Of a stretch of 64,000 nucleotides of DNA, positions 1-9,018 are shown piece after piece. The number at the start of each line of letters is the position of its first letter. The stretch's first letter is position 1. The translations under genes and the position numbers were made by a program. The notes below the pieces were generated by a model. It made no database searches and was not told the origin of the DNA. It saw only the letters and a list, made by a program, of their open reading frames with translations. The stretch is from NCBI RefSeq assembly GCF_900156065.1, contig NZ_FTNF01000009.1, forward strand, positions 62,001-126,000, written 5' to 3'. Source of the stretch: Micromonospora avicenniae (lineage in GTDB: Bacteria; Actinomycetota; Actinomycetes; Mycobacteriales; Micromonosporaceae).

Positions 1-304
1 TCACGTCGCCGTCGAGCGTCGAGACGCGGACGTGCAGCTTGCGGTACGTGCCGGAGGTCACACCCTCGATCTCGTCGAGCTGGGCGGCGTCGTACGGGTG
101 GATGTCGTAGAGCGCCACGAAGACCCGGTCGCCGGGGGATTCGACGAGGGTGCTCACCGCGCCTTCCCAGCCGATGACGTCCTCGCCGGCGAAGGTCAGC
201 CGCCAGCCTTCCAGCCAGCCGGTGCCCACCATGGGCGAATGCGGGCAGTAGGCGCGCATCCGACCGGGGTCGAGGTTTGAGCCGTAGGCGGCGTGAAGAC
301 GCAC
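1..304 (-). CDS. Gamma-glutamylcyclotransferase-like protein (partial, 3' end outside window)
   Basis: The minus strand reads from a GTG at 304 off the left edge of the window, giving about 101 residues. The N-terminus contains AAYGSNLDPGRM, the YGSNL signature of the gamma-glutamylcyclotransferase (GGCT/AIG2-like) fold, followed by GTGWLEGWRL and VALYDIHPYDAAQLDEIEG, both typical of this small family. Members release 5-oxoproline from gamma-glutamyl amines or peptides, but substrates differ and cannot be told from this fragment. A TATCGT box lies 7 nt upstream of the GTG, so the transcript is probably leaderless. The gene is divergent from the flavoprotein gene to its right. The family is fairly certain, the exact substrate unknown. 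Confidence 0.8.
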   Translation of the reverse strand, partial: MRLHAAYGSNLDPGRMRAYCPHSPMVGTGWLEGWRLTFAGEDVIGWEGAVSTLVESPGDRVFVALYDIHPYDAAQLDEIEGVTSGTYRKLHVRVSTLDGDV

Positions 305-410
305 GGCGATGACGATAGCCCGGCGGACGGGTGGGGGAGAATACGACGGTGCGTGTCGGACGCGTTCAGGAGAAGAAAGTCACTGTGAGCATCGACGAGG
401 GGCGAGTGCG

Positions 411-1814
411 GTGAGCCGGATCGTGATCATCGGGGGCGGGCCGGCCGGCTACGAGGCGGCGCTGGTCGCCGCACAGCTGGACGCCGACGTCACCGTGGTG
501 GAGGCCGAGGGCGCCGGCGGGGCCTGTGTGCTGTCCGACTGCGTACCGTCGAAGACCTTCATCGCGAGTTCCGAGGTGGTGACCGGCTACCGGGACACCG
601 AGGAGTTCGGGGTGCACTCGGACGGGCTGGAGGCGGTCACCGTCGACGCGACGGCAGTGCACCAGCGGGTGAAGCGGCTCGCGCTCGCCCAGTCGGCCGA
701 CGTTCACGCCAAGCTGCTCAAGGCCGGCGTCACCTTCGTGGCCGGCACCGCCCGCCTGGGGGAGGACATGCTCGGTCACACGCACCGCGTGGTGGTCAGC
801 CCCGCCGACGGCGCCGCCGACTACACGATCGACGCCACCACGGTCCTGATCGCGACCGGCGCCACCCCGCGCCAACTGCCGACGGCCCTCCCGGACGGCG
901 AGCGGATCCTCACCTGGCGGCAGGTGTACGACCTGCCCGAGCTGCCCGAGCACCTGATCGTGGTCGGCTCCGGTGTGACCGGCGCCGAGTTCGCCAGCGC
1001 GTACCTCGGGATGGGCGTCGAGGTCACCCTGGTGTCCAGCCGGGACCGGGTCATGCCGCAGGAGGACGCCGACGCGGCGCAGGCGATCGAGCGGGTCTTC
1101 CGCGCCCGGGGCATGAGCATCCTGAACAACTCCCGCGCCGACGCGGTCCGTCGCACCGACACCGGCGTCGAGGTCGAGCTCTCCGACGGTCGCAAGGTGT
1201 ACGGCTCGCACGCGCTGATCACGGTCGGCTCGATCCCCAACACCGCCGACCTCGGCCTCGCCGAGTACGGCGTCGAGCTGGGCCGGGGCGGCTACGTGAG
1301 AGTCGACCGGGTGTCCCGGACCAACGTGCCCGGCATCTACGCCGCCGGCGACTGCACCGGCGTGCTCGCGCTGGCCAGCGTCGCGGCCATGCAGGGCCGG
1401 ATCGCGATGTGGCACGCGCTCGGCGAGGCGGTCCGCCCGCTGCGGCTGCGGACCGTCGCCGCGAACGCCTTCACCTCGCCCGAGCTGGCCACCGTGGGCG
1501 TCTCGCAGAACGAGGTGGACGCCGGCACGGTCCCGGCCCGGCAGGTGATGCTGCCGCTGGCGGGCAACGCCCGGGCCAAGATGGACGACCTGGCGGACGG
1601 CTTCGTGAAGCTCTTCTGCCGACCGGCCAGCGGGCAGGTGATCGGCGGTGTGGTGGTGGCGCCCAAGGCGAGCGAGCTGATCCTGCCGATCACCATGGCG
1701 GTGGAGAACAACCTCACCGTCAACGAGCTGGCCCAGACGATCACCATCTACCCGAGCCTCTCCGGATCGATCACCGAGTCGGCCCGCCAGCTCATGCTCC
1801 ACGAACTGGAGTGA
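411..1814 (+). CDS. lpdA: NAD(P)H-quinone dehydrogenase, LpdA-type flavoprotein disulfide reductase family
   Basis: A 467-aa two-dinucleotide-binding-domain flavoprotein. The FAD motif GGGPAG is at residues 8-13, a second Rossmann motif VVGSGVTGAEFA is near 184, and GIYAAGDCTG near 310 binds FAD. The redox pair Cys39-x4-Cys44 is present in GGACVLSDCVPSK. The C-terminal region that should carry the catalytic His-Glu pair of dihydrolipoamide dehydrogenase reads TIYPSLSGSITESARQL, with Tyr in place of His. This argues against lipoamide activity and for the LpdA/Rv3303c-type quinone reductase. The GTG at 411 is chosen because the preceding GAGGGG gives a ribosome site and the protein then begins directly with the FAD-binding strand. 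The 3' end overlaps the convergent DUF998 gene by 23 nt. Confidence 0.88.
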   Translation: MSRIVIIGGGPAGYEAALVAAQLDADVTVVEAEGAGGACVLSDCVPSKTFIASSEVVTGYRDTEEFGVHSDGLEAVTVDATAVHQRVKRLALAQSADVHAKLLKAGVTFVAGTARLGEDMLGHTHRVVVSPADGAADYTIDATTVLIATGATPRQLPTALPDGERILTWRQVYDLPELPEHLIVVGSGVTGAEFASAYLGMGVEVTLVSSRDRVMPQEDADAAQAIERVFRARGMSILNNSRADAVRRTDTGVEVELSDGRKVYGSHALITVGSIPNTADLGLAEYGVELGRGGYVRVDRVSRTNVPGIYAAGDCTGVLALASVAAMQGRIAMWHALGEAVRPLRLRTVAANAFTSPELATVGVSQNEVDAGTVPARQVMLPLAGNARAKMDDLADGFVKLFCRPASGQVIGGVVVAPKASELILPITMAVENNLTVNELAQTITIYPSLSGSITESARQLMLHELE

Positions 1815-2547
1815 CTGCCGCTTCTGCCGGCCGTACCCCGGCCGGCGTACGCGGCCGTGCGGTCGTGGCCCTCCGCCGAGGCGCCACGACCGCCTGATCT
1901 CCGCCGTCCGGCGAGCCCGTGACCACCAGGGCGAAGATGGTGAGCACGGCGACCTCGGCCAGGATCAGCAGGCGCTCCACCAGCCCGATGAGCACGCGGT
2001 CACCCGGGAACGCCGACCAGACCATGGCCACGGCGAGGACCGCGCTGGCGATCACGAACCGGCGCGTCCAGCGGGCCGCAGTCGCGGGCAGTCGGTTCGC
2101 CAGCAGCCATCCGCCCGCCGGCAACGCCAGGAAGGCGACCACCGAGGCGTACCGGTGCACGTAGGCGGCGGCACCCATCGGCGTACCGGGATCGTTCGTC
2201 GGTACGACCGCGGCCAGCAGCAGGCCGGCCGCCCAGGCGGCCATCAGACCCTCCGCCCACCCGATCCGCCGCCGGCGGAGGGCTCGGCGGGTCCGGGCAG
2301 CCTGGTGGCCGTCGGTCGTCGCGGCAGGGGTGCGGCGCAGCGCGGGCAGGAGCACCGCGGTGGCCGCCGCCAGCAGCACCATCGCGGTGTCGATGACGCC
2401 GCCCCGGTCGGAGACGGCGAAGTCGCTGACGGTCAATGACCAGGGGGACAGGTCCTCGTTCACCTCAAGATGTCCGATTACGGCGAGCAGCGCCGCCAGT
2501 GCGATACCGCCGAGAGCCAGCAGGCCCGATCTCCGCGTTCCAGGCAT
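1792..2547 (-). CDS. DUF998 family integral membrane protein
   Basis: A 251-aa protein with about six hydrophobic segments (residues about 7-25, 55-72, 100-118, 130-150, 160-178, 185-208) and a basic, Pro-rich cytoplasmic tail. The pattern of VIGHLEVNEDLSPWSLTVSDFA, then a long helix, an Arg-rich loop and further helices matches the DUF998 family. Function is unknown. It is convergent with and overlaps the lpdA 3' end. The next gene on the same strand, a DedA protein, is more than 100 bp upstream, so co-transcription is not obvious. The assignment rests on family recognition only. Confidence 0.75.
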   Translation of the reverse strand: MPGTRRSGLLALGGIALAALLAVIGHLEVNEDLSPWSLTVSDFAVSDRGGVIDTAMVLLAAATAVLLPALRRTPAATTDGHQAARTRRALRRRRIGWAEGLMAAWAAGLLLAAVVPTNDPGTPMGAAAYVHRYASVVAFLALPAGGWLLANRLPATAARWTRRFVIASAVLAVAMVWSAFPGDRVLIGLVERLLILAEVAVLTIFALVVTGSPDGGDQAVVAPRRRATTARPRTPAGVRPAEAAVTPVRGA

Positions 2548-2651
2548 GCCTCAGCCTGTCGCCGGCACCACCCGAAACGGATCGGGGCGTGCCACCGAAT
2601 TCGATCCCCGGGACCACCCCTAGGAGCCGTGCCGAGGACCTGATGCCTGCA

Positions 2652-3308
2652 TTACCGGCGGGCAGCGACGTGGGCACCCGAAGAGGGGCCCGGCGAGTCG
2701 ACCGGCAGGCCGGCGTTGCGGCGGGCGTTCACGACCGTCATCAGCCAGCCGGCGGCGGCGAAACCGGTTGCCGCCACGACCGCGACCACCGCGAGACGCC
2801 AGGTGGAGGAGGCGAGCGCCGTCCCGCCGAGGTGCCCGACCAGCGCCCCGTAGGTGGCCCAGCCCAGCGCGGCGATCGTCTCGTAGATCAGGAAGAGCCG
2901 GTACGGGTAGCGGCTGCGGCCGGCCGAGAAGCAGGCCGCCATCCGGCCGCCGGGCACGAACCGGCAGAGCAGGATCACCAGCGGCCCCGGACGGCGTAGG
3001 CCCTGGGTGAACCGCGCGGCGGCCCGCTGGGCGCGGCTCTGCCTGGTATGTCGGCGTACCCGCCGGTCGGGTGCGCTCCGGCCCAGCAGGTAACAGATGA
3101 GGTCACCGGCCAGGACGCCGGCCGCTCCGGCGGCGATCGTGAGGGGCAGGTCCAGCCCGCCGTAGACGGTGAGCGCCCCTCCGGTGATCATGATGGCCTG
3201 GGTGGGGATGACCGGGACGAAGGCGTCCAGCAGCAGCAGAGCGAGCAGCGCGAGGTACGCCCACGCCGGTGACGTGACGTCAGTGAGTAGTTCGGGCACG
3301 CCCGCCAC
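2652..3308 (-). CDS. DedA family membrane protein (VTT domain)
   Basis: A 218-aa membrane protein. It shows the DedA/VTT pattern: N-terminal helix with LLDAFVPVIPTQAIMI, then AAGAAGVLAGDLICYLLGR, the amphipathic re-entrant segment CRFVPGGRMAACFSAG with conserved Arg and Gly, and C-terminal helices near 150-200. DedA proteins are proposed lipid scramblases or flippases, in several bacteria acting on undecaprenyl phosphate. The start is a GTG at 3308. A GTG three codons further in is possible. Upstream lies the long non-coding stretch shared with the ThrRS-like gene. No partner gene is adjacent. Confidence 0.82.
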   Translation of the reverse strand: MAGVPELLTDVTSPAWAYLALLALLLLDAFVPVIPTQAIMITGGALTVYGGLDLPLTIAAGAAGVLAGDLICYLLGRSAPDRRVRRHTRQSRAQRAAARFTQGLRRPGPLVILLCRFVPGGRMAACFSAGRSRYPYRLFLIYETIAALGWATYGALVGHLGGTALASSTWRLAVVAVVAATGFAAAGWLMTVVNARRNAGLPVDSPGPSSGAHVAARR

Positions 3309-3878
3309 CTCGCCATATGCGGCCGATTTGATGTACCGAGACTGACGACGTGTCCGGCGTCACCACGGACGGACCCGACCGGTGGTGACCATGGACACGG
3401 CAGGGCCACCCCAGTACAACGACGGTCCATCGCTCCCGGTCACGGTCGGCGGATCGGCCTTCGTCGGCGTACCGTTGTCGGGCGCGGCCATACGACCGTC
3501 GGGTCCCCCGTTCTCGACGCTCGGGCCGCATCGGGCCGCCGGCAGGTCCCGTGCCGGCGGCCCGCCCCTCTTCACCCCTCAGCAGTGGCCTCTTTCCCGG
3601 AAAAAGTGGCCACCCGGCGCGCGAAGGCCACGCTTTCCGGGAAAGAGCGCCGATCCTGAGGTGGGCGGGCGCAGGGGGTGGAAATGGCGTGCGTTCGCTC
3701 GCGGGTGGCGCGTACGGTCTCGGGCATGCGCAGTGCGGAACGGACCACGACGCCGGAAGATCCCGGCGTGCCGTACTGACGTTTCCGTCCACGAGGCCCC
3801 GGGGTGATCGCTCCCGGGGGCCGCGCGGCGTTCGGTGACGAGATCGCCTCCGGGTCGTACCCGATCAGGGAGAGCGAC
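3309..3878. other. Long non-coding stretch before the ThrRS-like gene
   Basis: 570 bp without a convincing gene. Several open frames cross it on both strands but lack plausible starts, family resemblance and actinomycete codon usage. It must hold the promoters of the divergent dedA-like and ThrRS-like genes. It contains the hairpin at 3590-3647. No T-box core (TGGnACCGCG) was found, so tRNA-sensing leader control is not supported. A second small GC hairpin (CCCCGGGG...CCCGGGGG, about 3796-3822) lies about 55 nt before the ThrRS-like start. Confidence 0.5.
3590..3647. repeat. 58-nt interrupted inverted repeat with TTTCCSGGAAA cores
   Basis: The 14-bp arms CTCTTTCCCGGAAA (3590-3603) and TTTCCGGGAAAGAG (3634-3647) are perfect inverted copies. 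After a 2x2 mismatch the stem continues with GTGGCC (3606-3611) and GGCCAC (3626-3631) around a 14-nt loop. Each arm is itself nearly palindromic, so it could be a pair of operator sites as well as an RNA hairpin. It lies 232 bp before the ThrRS-like start codon and about 280 bp from the dedA-like start. Confidence 0.7.
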
Positions 3879-5093
3879 ATGATCGACCACCGCAGGCTCG
3901 GCCGAGAGTTGGAGCTGTTCGTCTCCGATCCGCTGGCCGGCGCCGGCCTGCCCATCTGGCTGCCGGCCGGAGCCGCCGCCCGGCACGCGGTCGAGGAGTA
4001 CGTCCGGGAGTTGGAGCGCCTGGCCGGCTACCGGCACGTCTACTCGCCACCGCTGGGAAAGCGGGAGCTCTTCGAACTCTCCGGGCACCTCGGCTACTTC
4101 GCCGACGACATGTTCCCGCCGATGCGGCTCTCCGACGACGACGAGTTCGTGTTGCGGCCGGCGCTCTGCCCGCACCACGCCCTGGTGTTCGGCGCGCGCG
4201 GCCGCTCCTACCGTGAGCTGCCGCTGCGCATCGCCGAGTTGGGTGGGATGTACCGCGCGGAGCGCTCCGGGGTGCTCGGCGGCCTCTCCCGGGTACGGGC
4301 CATCTCGCTCAACGACGCGCACAACTTCTGCGCGCTGGAGCAGGTGGGGGACGAGGTCGCCGAGATCCTCCGGCTGATCCGCGAGGCACACGCCGCGCTC
4401 GGCGGACGCCCGGCCGGGTTCCGGTTGTCGCTGCGCGGGCCGGGTCAGCGGTACGTCGGCGACGACGCGCAGTGGGCCCGCGCCGAGGAACTGCTGCGCG
4501 ACGCCCTGACCGGGGTCGAGTACGCGGTCGCACCCGGGGACGCGGCCTTCTACGGTCCGAAGATCGACGTCCAGATCGTCGACGCCCGTGGCCGGGAGTC
4601 GACCCTCGCCACCGTGCAACTCGACTTCGACAAGCCGGAACGCTTCGACCTGGCGTACACCGACCGGGACGGGGCACGGCGACGGCCGGTGATGGTGCAC
4701 CGGAGCCTGGTCGGCAGCATGGAGCGGCTGTTCGCCTACCTCATCGAGGTGCATCAGGGCGCCTTCCCCGCCTGGTACGCGCCGGTTCAGCTGGTGGTGC
4801 TCCCGGTGGACGCCGACCAGGCCGGCGCCGCGGCCGACCTCGCCCGCCGGGCCGAGGAGTCCGGGCTGCGGGTCGAGGTGGACGCCGCCGGCTCGCTGGG
4901 CGCCCGGATCCGGGACGTGACCCGGCGTCGCATCCCGTACGCCGCGGTGATCGGTGCCCGGGAGGCGGCGGACGGGCGGGTGTCCCTGCGGCTGCGCGAC
5001 GGGCGTGGACTCGATCCGTTGCCCGTGGCGGCCGCGCTCGACCTGGTAAACGGTGTGGTGGCCACCCGGTCCGCGCAGCTGCTGCCCGACTGA
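3879..5093 (+). CDS. Threonyl-tRNA synthetase paralogue lacking TGS and editing domains
   Basis: A 404-aa class II synthetase made only of the catalytic core (about 1-300) and the anticodon-binding domain (about 302-395). Bacterial housekeeping ThrRS is about 640-690 aa, with N-terminal TGS and editing domains missing here. The zinc and threonine ligands are Cys97, His148 and His274. Their spacings (51 and 126) equal those of E. coli Cys334, His385 and His511. The motif 2 Arg126, Asp146, Tyr225, Lys228 and motif 3 GSMER (Arg283) match E. coli Arg363, Asp383, Tyr462, Lys465 and Arg520, so the site looks active. The position of E. coli Leu489 is Lys252. The ATG at 3879 follows AGGGAG by 6 nt. 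Such extra synthetases can act as resistance copies or serve special roles. Which applies here is unknown. Confidence 0.88.
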   Translation: MIDHRRLGRELELFVSDPLAGAGLPIWLPAGAAARHAVEEYVRELERLAGYRHVYSPPLGKRELFELSGHLGYFADDMFPPMRLSDDDEFVLRPALCPHHALVFGARGRSYRELPLRIAELGGMYRAERSGVLGGLSRVRAISLNDAHNFCALEQVGDEVAEILRLIREAHAALGGRPAGFRLSLRGPGQRYVGDDAQWARAEELLRDALTGVEYAVAPGDAAFYGPKIDVQIVDARGRESTLATVQLDFDKPERFDLAYTDRDGARRRPVMVHRSLVGSMERLFAYLIEVHQGAFPAWYAPVQLVVLPVDADQAGAAADLARRAEESGLRVEVDAAGSLGARIRDVTRRRIPYAAVIGAREAADGRVSLRLRDGRGLDPLPVAAALDLVNGVVATRSAQLLPD

Positions 5094-5248
5094 CCCGGGC
5101 ACGGGTGGGCGCGGGCCGGTACTCGCCCGCGCGCCGCCCGAGCCGGCCGGTGCACGGGTGGTGTCCGTGCTACCGGCCGGCCGGGCCGGTGGGCGGAATT
5201 CGTGCTGCCGTCCGGCGTGGGCGTCGCGCGCGCCCGTGGCCGGCCGGG

Positions 5249-7288
5249 TCACCCCGACAGCGCCCCCTGTGCCGCAGCCGGTGTCCGGGCGGCGCCGTCG
5301 GTGGGCTCGTCCTCTTCCGTGAGCGCCTGGCTGAACTGCGACAGGTAGAGCCGCTGGTACGCCCCGCGCGCGGCGAGCAGCTGCTCGTGCGTGCCTTGCT
5401 CGACGATCCGGCCGTTCTCCATCATCAGGATCAGGTCGGCGTCCCGGATGGTGGAGAGCCGGTGCGCGATCACGAAGCTGGTCCGGTCCGAACGCAGCGC
5501 GGCCATCGCCCGCTGCAGCAGCACCTCGGTGCGCGTGTCGACCGAGCTGGTCGCCTCGTCGAGAATCAGCAGCGACGGCTCGGCGAGGGCCGCCCGGGCG
5601 ATCGTGATGAGCTGCTTCTCGCCGGCGCTGACGTTGCTGCCCTCCTCGTCGATGACCGTGTCGTAGCCGTCGGGCAGGCTGCGGACGAACCGGTCCACGA
5701 AGGTGGCCCGGGCGGCGGCGAGGATCTCCTCCTCGGTCGCGTCCGGCCGGCCGTACGCGATGTTGTCGCGGATGGTGCCGCCGAAGAGCCACGTGTCCTG
5801 AAGCACCATCCCGATCCGGCCACGCAGGTCGTCGCGGCGCATGGTGCTGGTGTCCACCCCGTCCAGGGTGATCCGGCCGGCGTCCAACTCGTAGAACCGC
5901 ATGATCAGATTGACGAGCGTCGTCTTGCCGGCGCCGGTCGGTCCGACGATCGCCACGGTGTGACCGGGCTCGGCGACCAGCGACAGGTCGTTGATCAGCG
6001 GCTTGTCCGGCTCGTAGCGGAACGACACGTGCTCGAACTCGACCCGGCCCCGCGGCTGGGCGACAAGGGCCGGCTCGACCGGGTCGGGGCTCTGCTCGTC
6101 GGCATCGAGTACGGCGAACACCCGCTCCGCCGAGGCGACACCGGACTGGAGCAGGTTGGCCATCGAGGCCACCTGGGTGAGCGGCTGGGTGAACTGCCGG
6201 GAGTACTGGATGAACGCCTGCACGTCGCCGAGGCTCATCGACCCGTGGGCGACCCGCAGGCCGCCGACCACGGCGATCGCCACGTAGCTCAGGTTCCCGA
6301 TGAACATCATCGACGGCATGATGATCCCGGAGATGAACTGGGCCCCGAAGCTCGCCTTGAACAGTTGCTCGTTCTTCTCGGTGAACGCGGCTTCGACCTC
6401 GCGCTGCCGCCCGAAGACCTTGACCAGTTCGTGGCCGGTGAAGGCCTCCTCGATCCGGCCGTTCAGCTCGCCGGTGTGCGCCCACTGGGCGATGAACTGC
6501 TTCTGCGACCGCTTCGCGATGCGCTGAGTGACCAGCACCGACAGCGGCACGGCGACCAGCGCCACCAGCGCCAGCAGCGGCGAGATCCAGAACATCGCCC
6601 CGAGTACGCCGATCACCGTGAGCAGCGACGTGAGTAGCTGGCTCAGCGTCTGCTGGAGGCTCTGCGAGATGTTGTCGATGTCGTTTGTCACCCGGCTGAG
6701 CAGTTCGCCCCGCGGCTGCTTGTCGAAGTAGGGCAGCGGCAGGCGGTTGAGCTTGTCCTCCACGTCGGAACGCAGCTTCAGCACCGTCCGCTGCACCACG
6801 CCGTTCAGCAGCCAGCCCTGCCAGAACGACAGCAGCGCCGCGGCGAGGTAGAGCCCGAGCGCCAGCAGCAGGATCCGTCCCAGCGCACTGAAGTCGATGC
6901 CCGCCCCGGGCACTGGATGCATCCGGGCGAGCATGTCGGCGAAGGCGTTGTTGCCGCTCGCGCGGGCCGCCGCGACGGCCTGATCGACGCTGCTGCCCGC
7001 CGGGAGTTTCCGGCCGACCACCCCAGTGAAGATCAGGTCGGTGGCGTGCCCGAGGATCTTCGGCCCGGCGACGCTGAGCCCGACGCTCACCACCGCCAGC
7101 GCGATGATCCCGCTGAGCTGGAGCCGATGCGGCCGGAGCCGGCCGAGCAGCCGCCGCGCCGACGGCCCGAAGTTCATCGACCGCTCGGCGGGCATCCCGG
7201 CCCCGAAGCCCGGCCCGCGGCCGCCCGGCATCCGCCGCGGTGTCGACCCGGCGGGCGGCTTCTGCGCCGGTACCGTGCGCTCGCTCAC
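5249..7288 (-). CDS. ABC exporter subunit with consensus catalytic site (heterodimer partner)
   Basis: A 679-aa half-transporter with a transmembrane domain at about 50-360 and an ATPase domain at about 400-640. Walker A is GPTGAGKTT, the signature is VSAGEKQ, Walker B is [10 protein letters not shown] with the catalytic Glu, and the switch His is in IAHRLST. The NVSAGEKQ signature and C-terminal organisation are those of the active-site partner in asymmetric exporters such as YheH/TM288. The GTG at 7288 overlaps the stop of the upstream half-transporter in a GTGA. The N-terminus carries an unusual basic Gly/Pro-rich extension of about 40 residues. The operon order is marR, ABC, ABC. Substrate is unknown; multidrug export is the usual inference. 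Confidence 0.9.
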   Translation of the reverse strand: MSERTVPAQKPPAGSTPRRMPGGRGPGFGAGMPAERSMNFGPSARRLLGRLRPHRLQLSGIIALAVVSVGLSVAGPKILGHATDLIFTGVVGRKLPAGSSVDQAVAAARASGNNAFADMLARMHPVPGAGIDFSALGRILLLALGLYLAAALLSFWQGWLLNGVVQRTVLKLRSDVEDKLNRLPLPYFDKQPRGELLSRVTNDIDNISQSLQQTLSQLLTSLLTVIGVLGAMFWISPLLALVALVAVPLSVLVTQRIAKRSQKQFIAQWAHTGELNGRIEEAFTGHELVKVFGRQREVEAAFTEKNEQLFKASFGAQFISGIIMPSMMFIGNLSYVAIAVVGGLRVAHGSMSLGDVQAFIQYSRQFTQPLTQVASMANLLQSGVASAERVFAVLDADEQSPDPVEPALVAQPRGRVEFEHVSFRYEPDKPLINDLSLVAEPGHTVAIVGPTGAGKTTLVNLIMRFYELDAGRITLDGVDTSTMRRDDLRGRIGMVLQDTWLFGGTIRDNIAYGRPDATEEEILAAARATFVDRFVRSLPDGYDTVIDEEGSNVSAGEKQLITIARAALAEPSLLILDEATSSVDTRTEVLLQRAMAALRSDRTSFVIAHRLSTIRDADLILMMENGRIVEQGTHEQLLAARGAYQRLYLSQFSQALTEEDEPTDGAARTPAAAQGALSG

Positions 7289-9018
7289 GCCGGCACCTCC
7301 GCGGTCTGCTGCGAGGCGACGATCTCGGCGTACGTCGGGCTGCTCTCCAGCAGCTCCTCGTGTCGTCCCATTCCGACGATCCCCCCGTTCTCGAGCACGA
7401 TGATCTGGTCGGCGTCGACGATCGTGGAGACCCGCTGAGCCACGATCACCACGGCGGCGTCTGCGGTGACCGGTCGCAGTGCCGCCCGCAACCGCGCGTC
7501 GGTGCCCAGGTCGAGCGCGGAGAACGAGTCGTCGAAGAGGTAGATCTCCGGTTTCCGGACCAGGGCCCGGGCGATCGCCAGTCGTTGCCGCTGGCCGCCG
7601 GAGACGTTTGTGCCGCCCTGCGCGATGGGTGCGTCCAGCCCGCTGGGCATCTGCGCCACGAAGTCGGCGGCCTGCGCGATCTCCAGCGCCGCCCAGAGAT
7701 CCTCGTCCGTGGCGTCCGGATTGCCGTAGCGCAGGTTGCTCGCGATCGTGCCGGTGAAGAGGTACGGCCGCTGGGGCACCAGGCCGATGCGGCGCCACAG
7801 CTCGTCGGGTGCCAGATCGCGTACGTCCGTCCCGTCCACCAGTACGGCGCCGTCGGTGACGTCGACCAGCCGCGGAATCAGCGACAGCAGGGTGGTCTTG
7901 CCCGCACCGGTGCTGCCGATGATCGCCGTGGTGGTGCCGGGCGTCACCCGGAACGAGATGTCCCGCAGCACCGGCTCGGCCGCGCCCGGGTACTGGAACC
8001 GCACGTCGCGTAGCTCCAACTCGGCCCGTCCCGGCACCTCGACGACCGGGGTCGCGGGCGGTGCCACGGAGGTGTCGGTGTCGAGCACCTCGACGATGCG
8101 CTCGGCGCAGACCGCCGCGCGCGGCACCATCATCAGCATGAAGGTGGCCATCATGACGGACATCAGGATCTGCATGAGGTACTGGAGGAAGGCGGTGAGC
8201 GCGCCGATCTGGATGGCCCCCGAGTCGACCCGCTGCGCGCCGAACCAGAGCACCGCGACGCTGGAGACGTTGAGCACCAGCATCACCACCGGGAAGATCA
8301 GCGCCAGCAGCCGCCCGACCCGGAGCGCCGTGGCGCTCAGGTCCGCGCTGGCCACGCCGAAGCGCTCCGTCTCGTACGGCTCGCGTACGAAGGCGCGGAC
8401 CACCCGGATGCCGGTGATCTGCTCGCGCAGGACGCGGTTGACCGTGTCGATGCGGGTCTGCATGAGCCGGAACCCCGGCACCATCCGCCGGATGACCAGT
8501 GACAACGCGACGGCGAGGACGGGTACCGAGACGAGCATCAGCCAGGAGAGCCCGAGGTCCTCCCGCAGTGCCATCACCACGCCGCCGACGCACATGATCG
8601 GGGCGGCCACGAGCATGGTGCAGCTGAGCAGCACGAGCATCTGCACCTGCTGCACGTCGTTGGTGTTGCGCGTGATGAGCGACGGTGCGCCGAACCGGGC
8701 GACCTCGCGGGCGGAGAACCGGTTGACGTGCCGGAAGATCGCGGCCCGCGTGTCCCGGCCGAAGCTCATCGCGGTACGCGCTCCGAAGTACACCGCGGCG
8801 ATCGAGCAGACGATCTGGACCAGGCTCACCGCGAGCATCCAGGCTCCGGTTCGCATGATGTAGCCGGTGTCGCCGCGAGCCACGCCCAGGTCGATGATGT
8901 CGGCGTTGAGGCTCGGCAGGTAGAGCGAGGCCATGGTGCCGACGAACTGGAGCAGCACGACGGCGGCCAGCGGCTTCGAGTACGGGCGTAAATGGTTACG
9001 GAGCAGTCGGATCAGCAC
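7285..9018 (-). CDS. ABC exporter subunit with degenerate ATPase site (heterodimer partner)
   Basis: A 577-aa half-transporter with a transmembrane domain at about 1-310 and an ATPase domain at about 330-570. Walker [10 protein letters not shown] and signature VSGGQRQ are intact, but Walker B reads [12 protein letters not shown], with Asp in place of the catalytic Glu, and the switch position reads VIVAQRVST, with Gln for His. These are the hallmarks of the degenerate half of heterodimeric exporters (TM287, BmrC). It pairs with the next gene, which supplies the consensus site, and the two are translationally coupled by GTGA. Its ATG at 9018 overlaps the marR 3' end by 7 nt, so the three genes form one operon. 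Confidence 0.9.
   Translation of the reverse strand: MLIRLLRNHLRPYSKPLAAVVLLQFVGTMASLYLPSLNADIIDLGVARGDTGYIMRTGAWMLAVSLVQIVCSIAAVYFGARTAMSFGRDTRAAIFRHVNRFSAREVARFGAPSLITRNTNDVQQVQMLVLLSCTMLVAAPIMCVGGVVMALREDLGLSWLMLVSVPVLAVALSLVIRRMVPGFRLMQTRIDTVNRVLREQITGIRVVRAFVREPYETERFGVASADLSATALRVGRLLALIFPVVMLVLNVSSVAVLWFGAQRVDSGAIQIGALTAFLQYLMQILMSVMMATFMLMMVPRAAVCAERIVEVLDTDTSVAPPATPVVEVPGRAELELRDVRFQYPGAAEPVLRDISFRVTPGTTTAIIGSTGAGKTTLLSLIPRLVDVTDGAVLVDGTDVRDLAPDELWRRIGLVPQRPYLFTGTIASNLRYGNPDATDEDLWAALEIAQAADFVAQMPSGLDAPIAQGGTNVSGGQRQRLAIARALVRKPEIYLFDDSFSALDLGTDARLRAALRPVTADAAVVIVAQRVSTIVDADQIIVLENGGIVGMGRHEELLESSPTYAEIVASQQTAEVPA

Noticed and set aside
366..1802. Long open frame antisense to the lpdA-like gene
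   Set aside because: Shadow of a GC-rich gene. The product is low-complexity (His/Asp/Gly/Arg) without domains, while the plus strand encodes a complete flavoprotein.
3280..3807. Possible small genes in the gap before the ThrRS-like gene
   Set aside because: Several frames overlap each other on both strands, none has a ribosome site or family match, and the hairpin at 3590-3647 falls inside them.
3650..3878. T-box or other tRNA-sensing leader for the ThrRS-like gene
   Set aside because: The conserved T-box core TGGnACCGCG and the specifier-loop pattern were not found.
4472..5093. Arg-rich continuation frame over the ThrRS-like 3' end and the exporter
   Set aside because: No start signal and no family resemblance. 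Codon third positions follow the ThrRS frame.
3579..6637. Very long open frames crossing the ThrRS-like and ABC genes on the other strand or frame
   Set aside because: Compositionally biased Arg/Pro/Gly translations with no family resemblance, lying opposite genes with full catalytic motifs.
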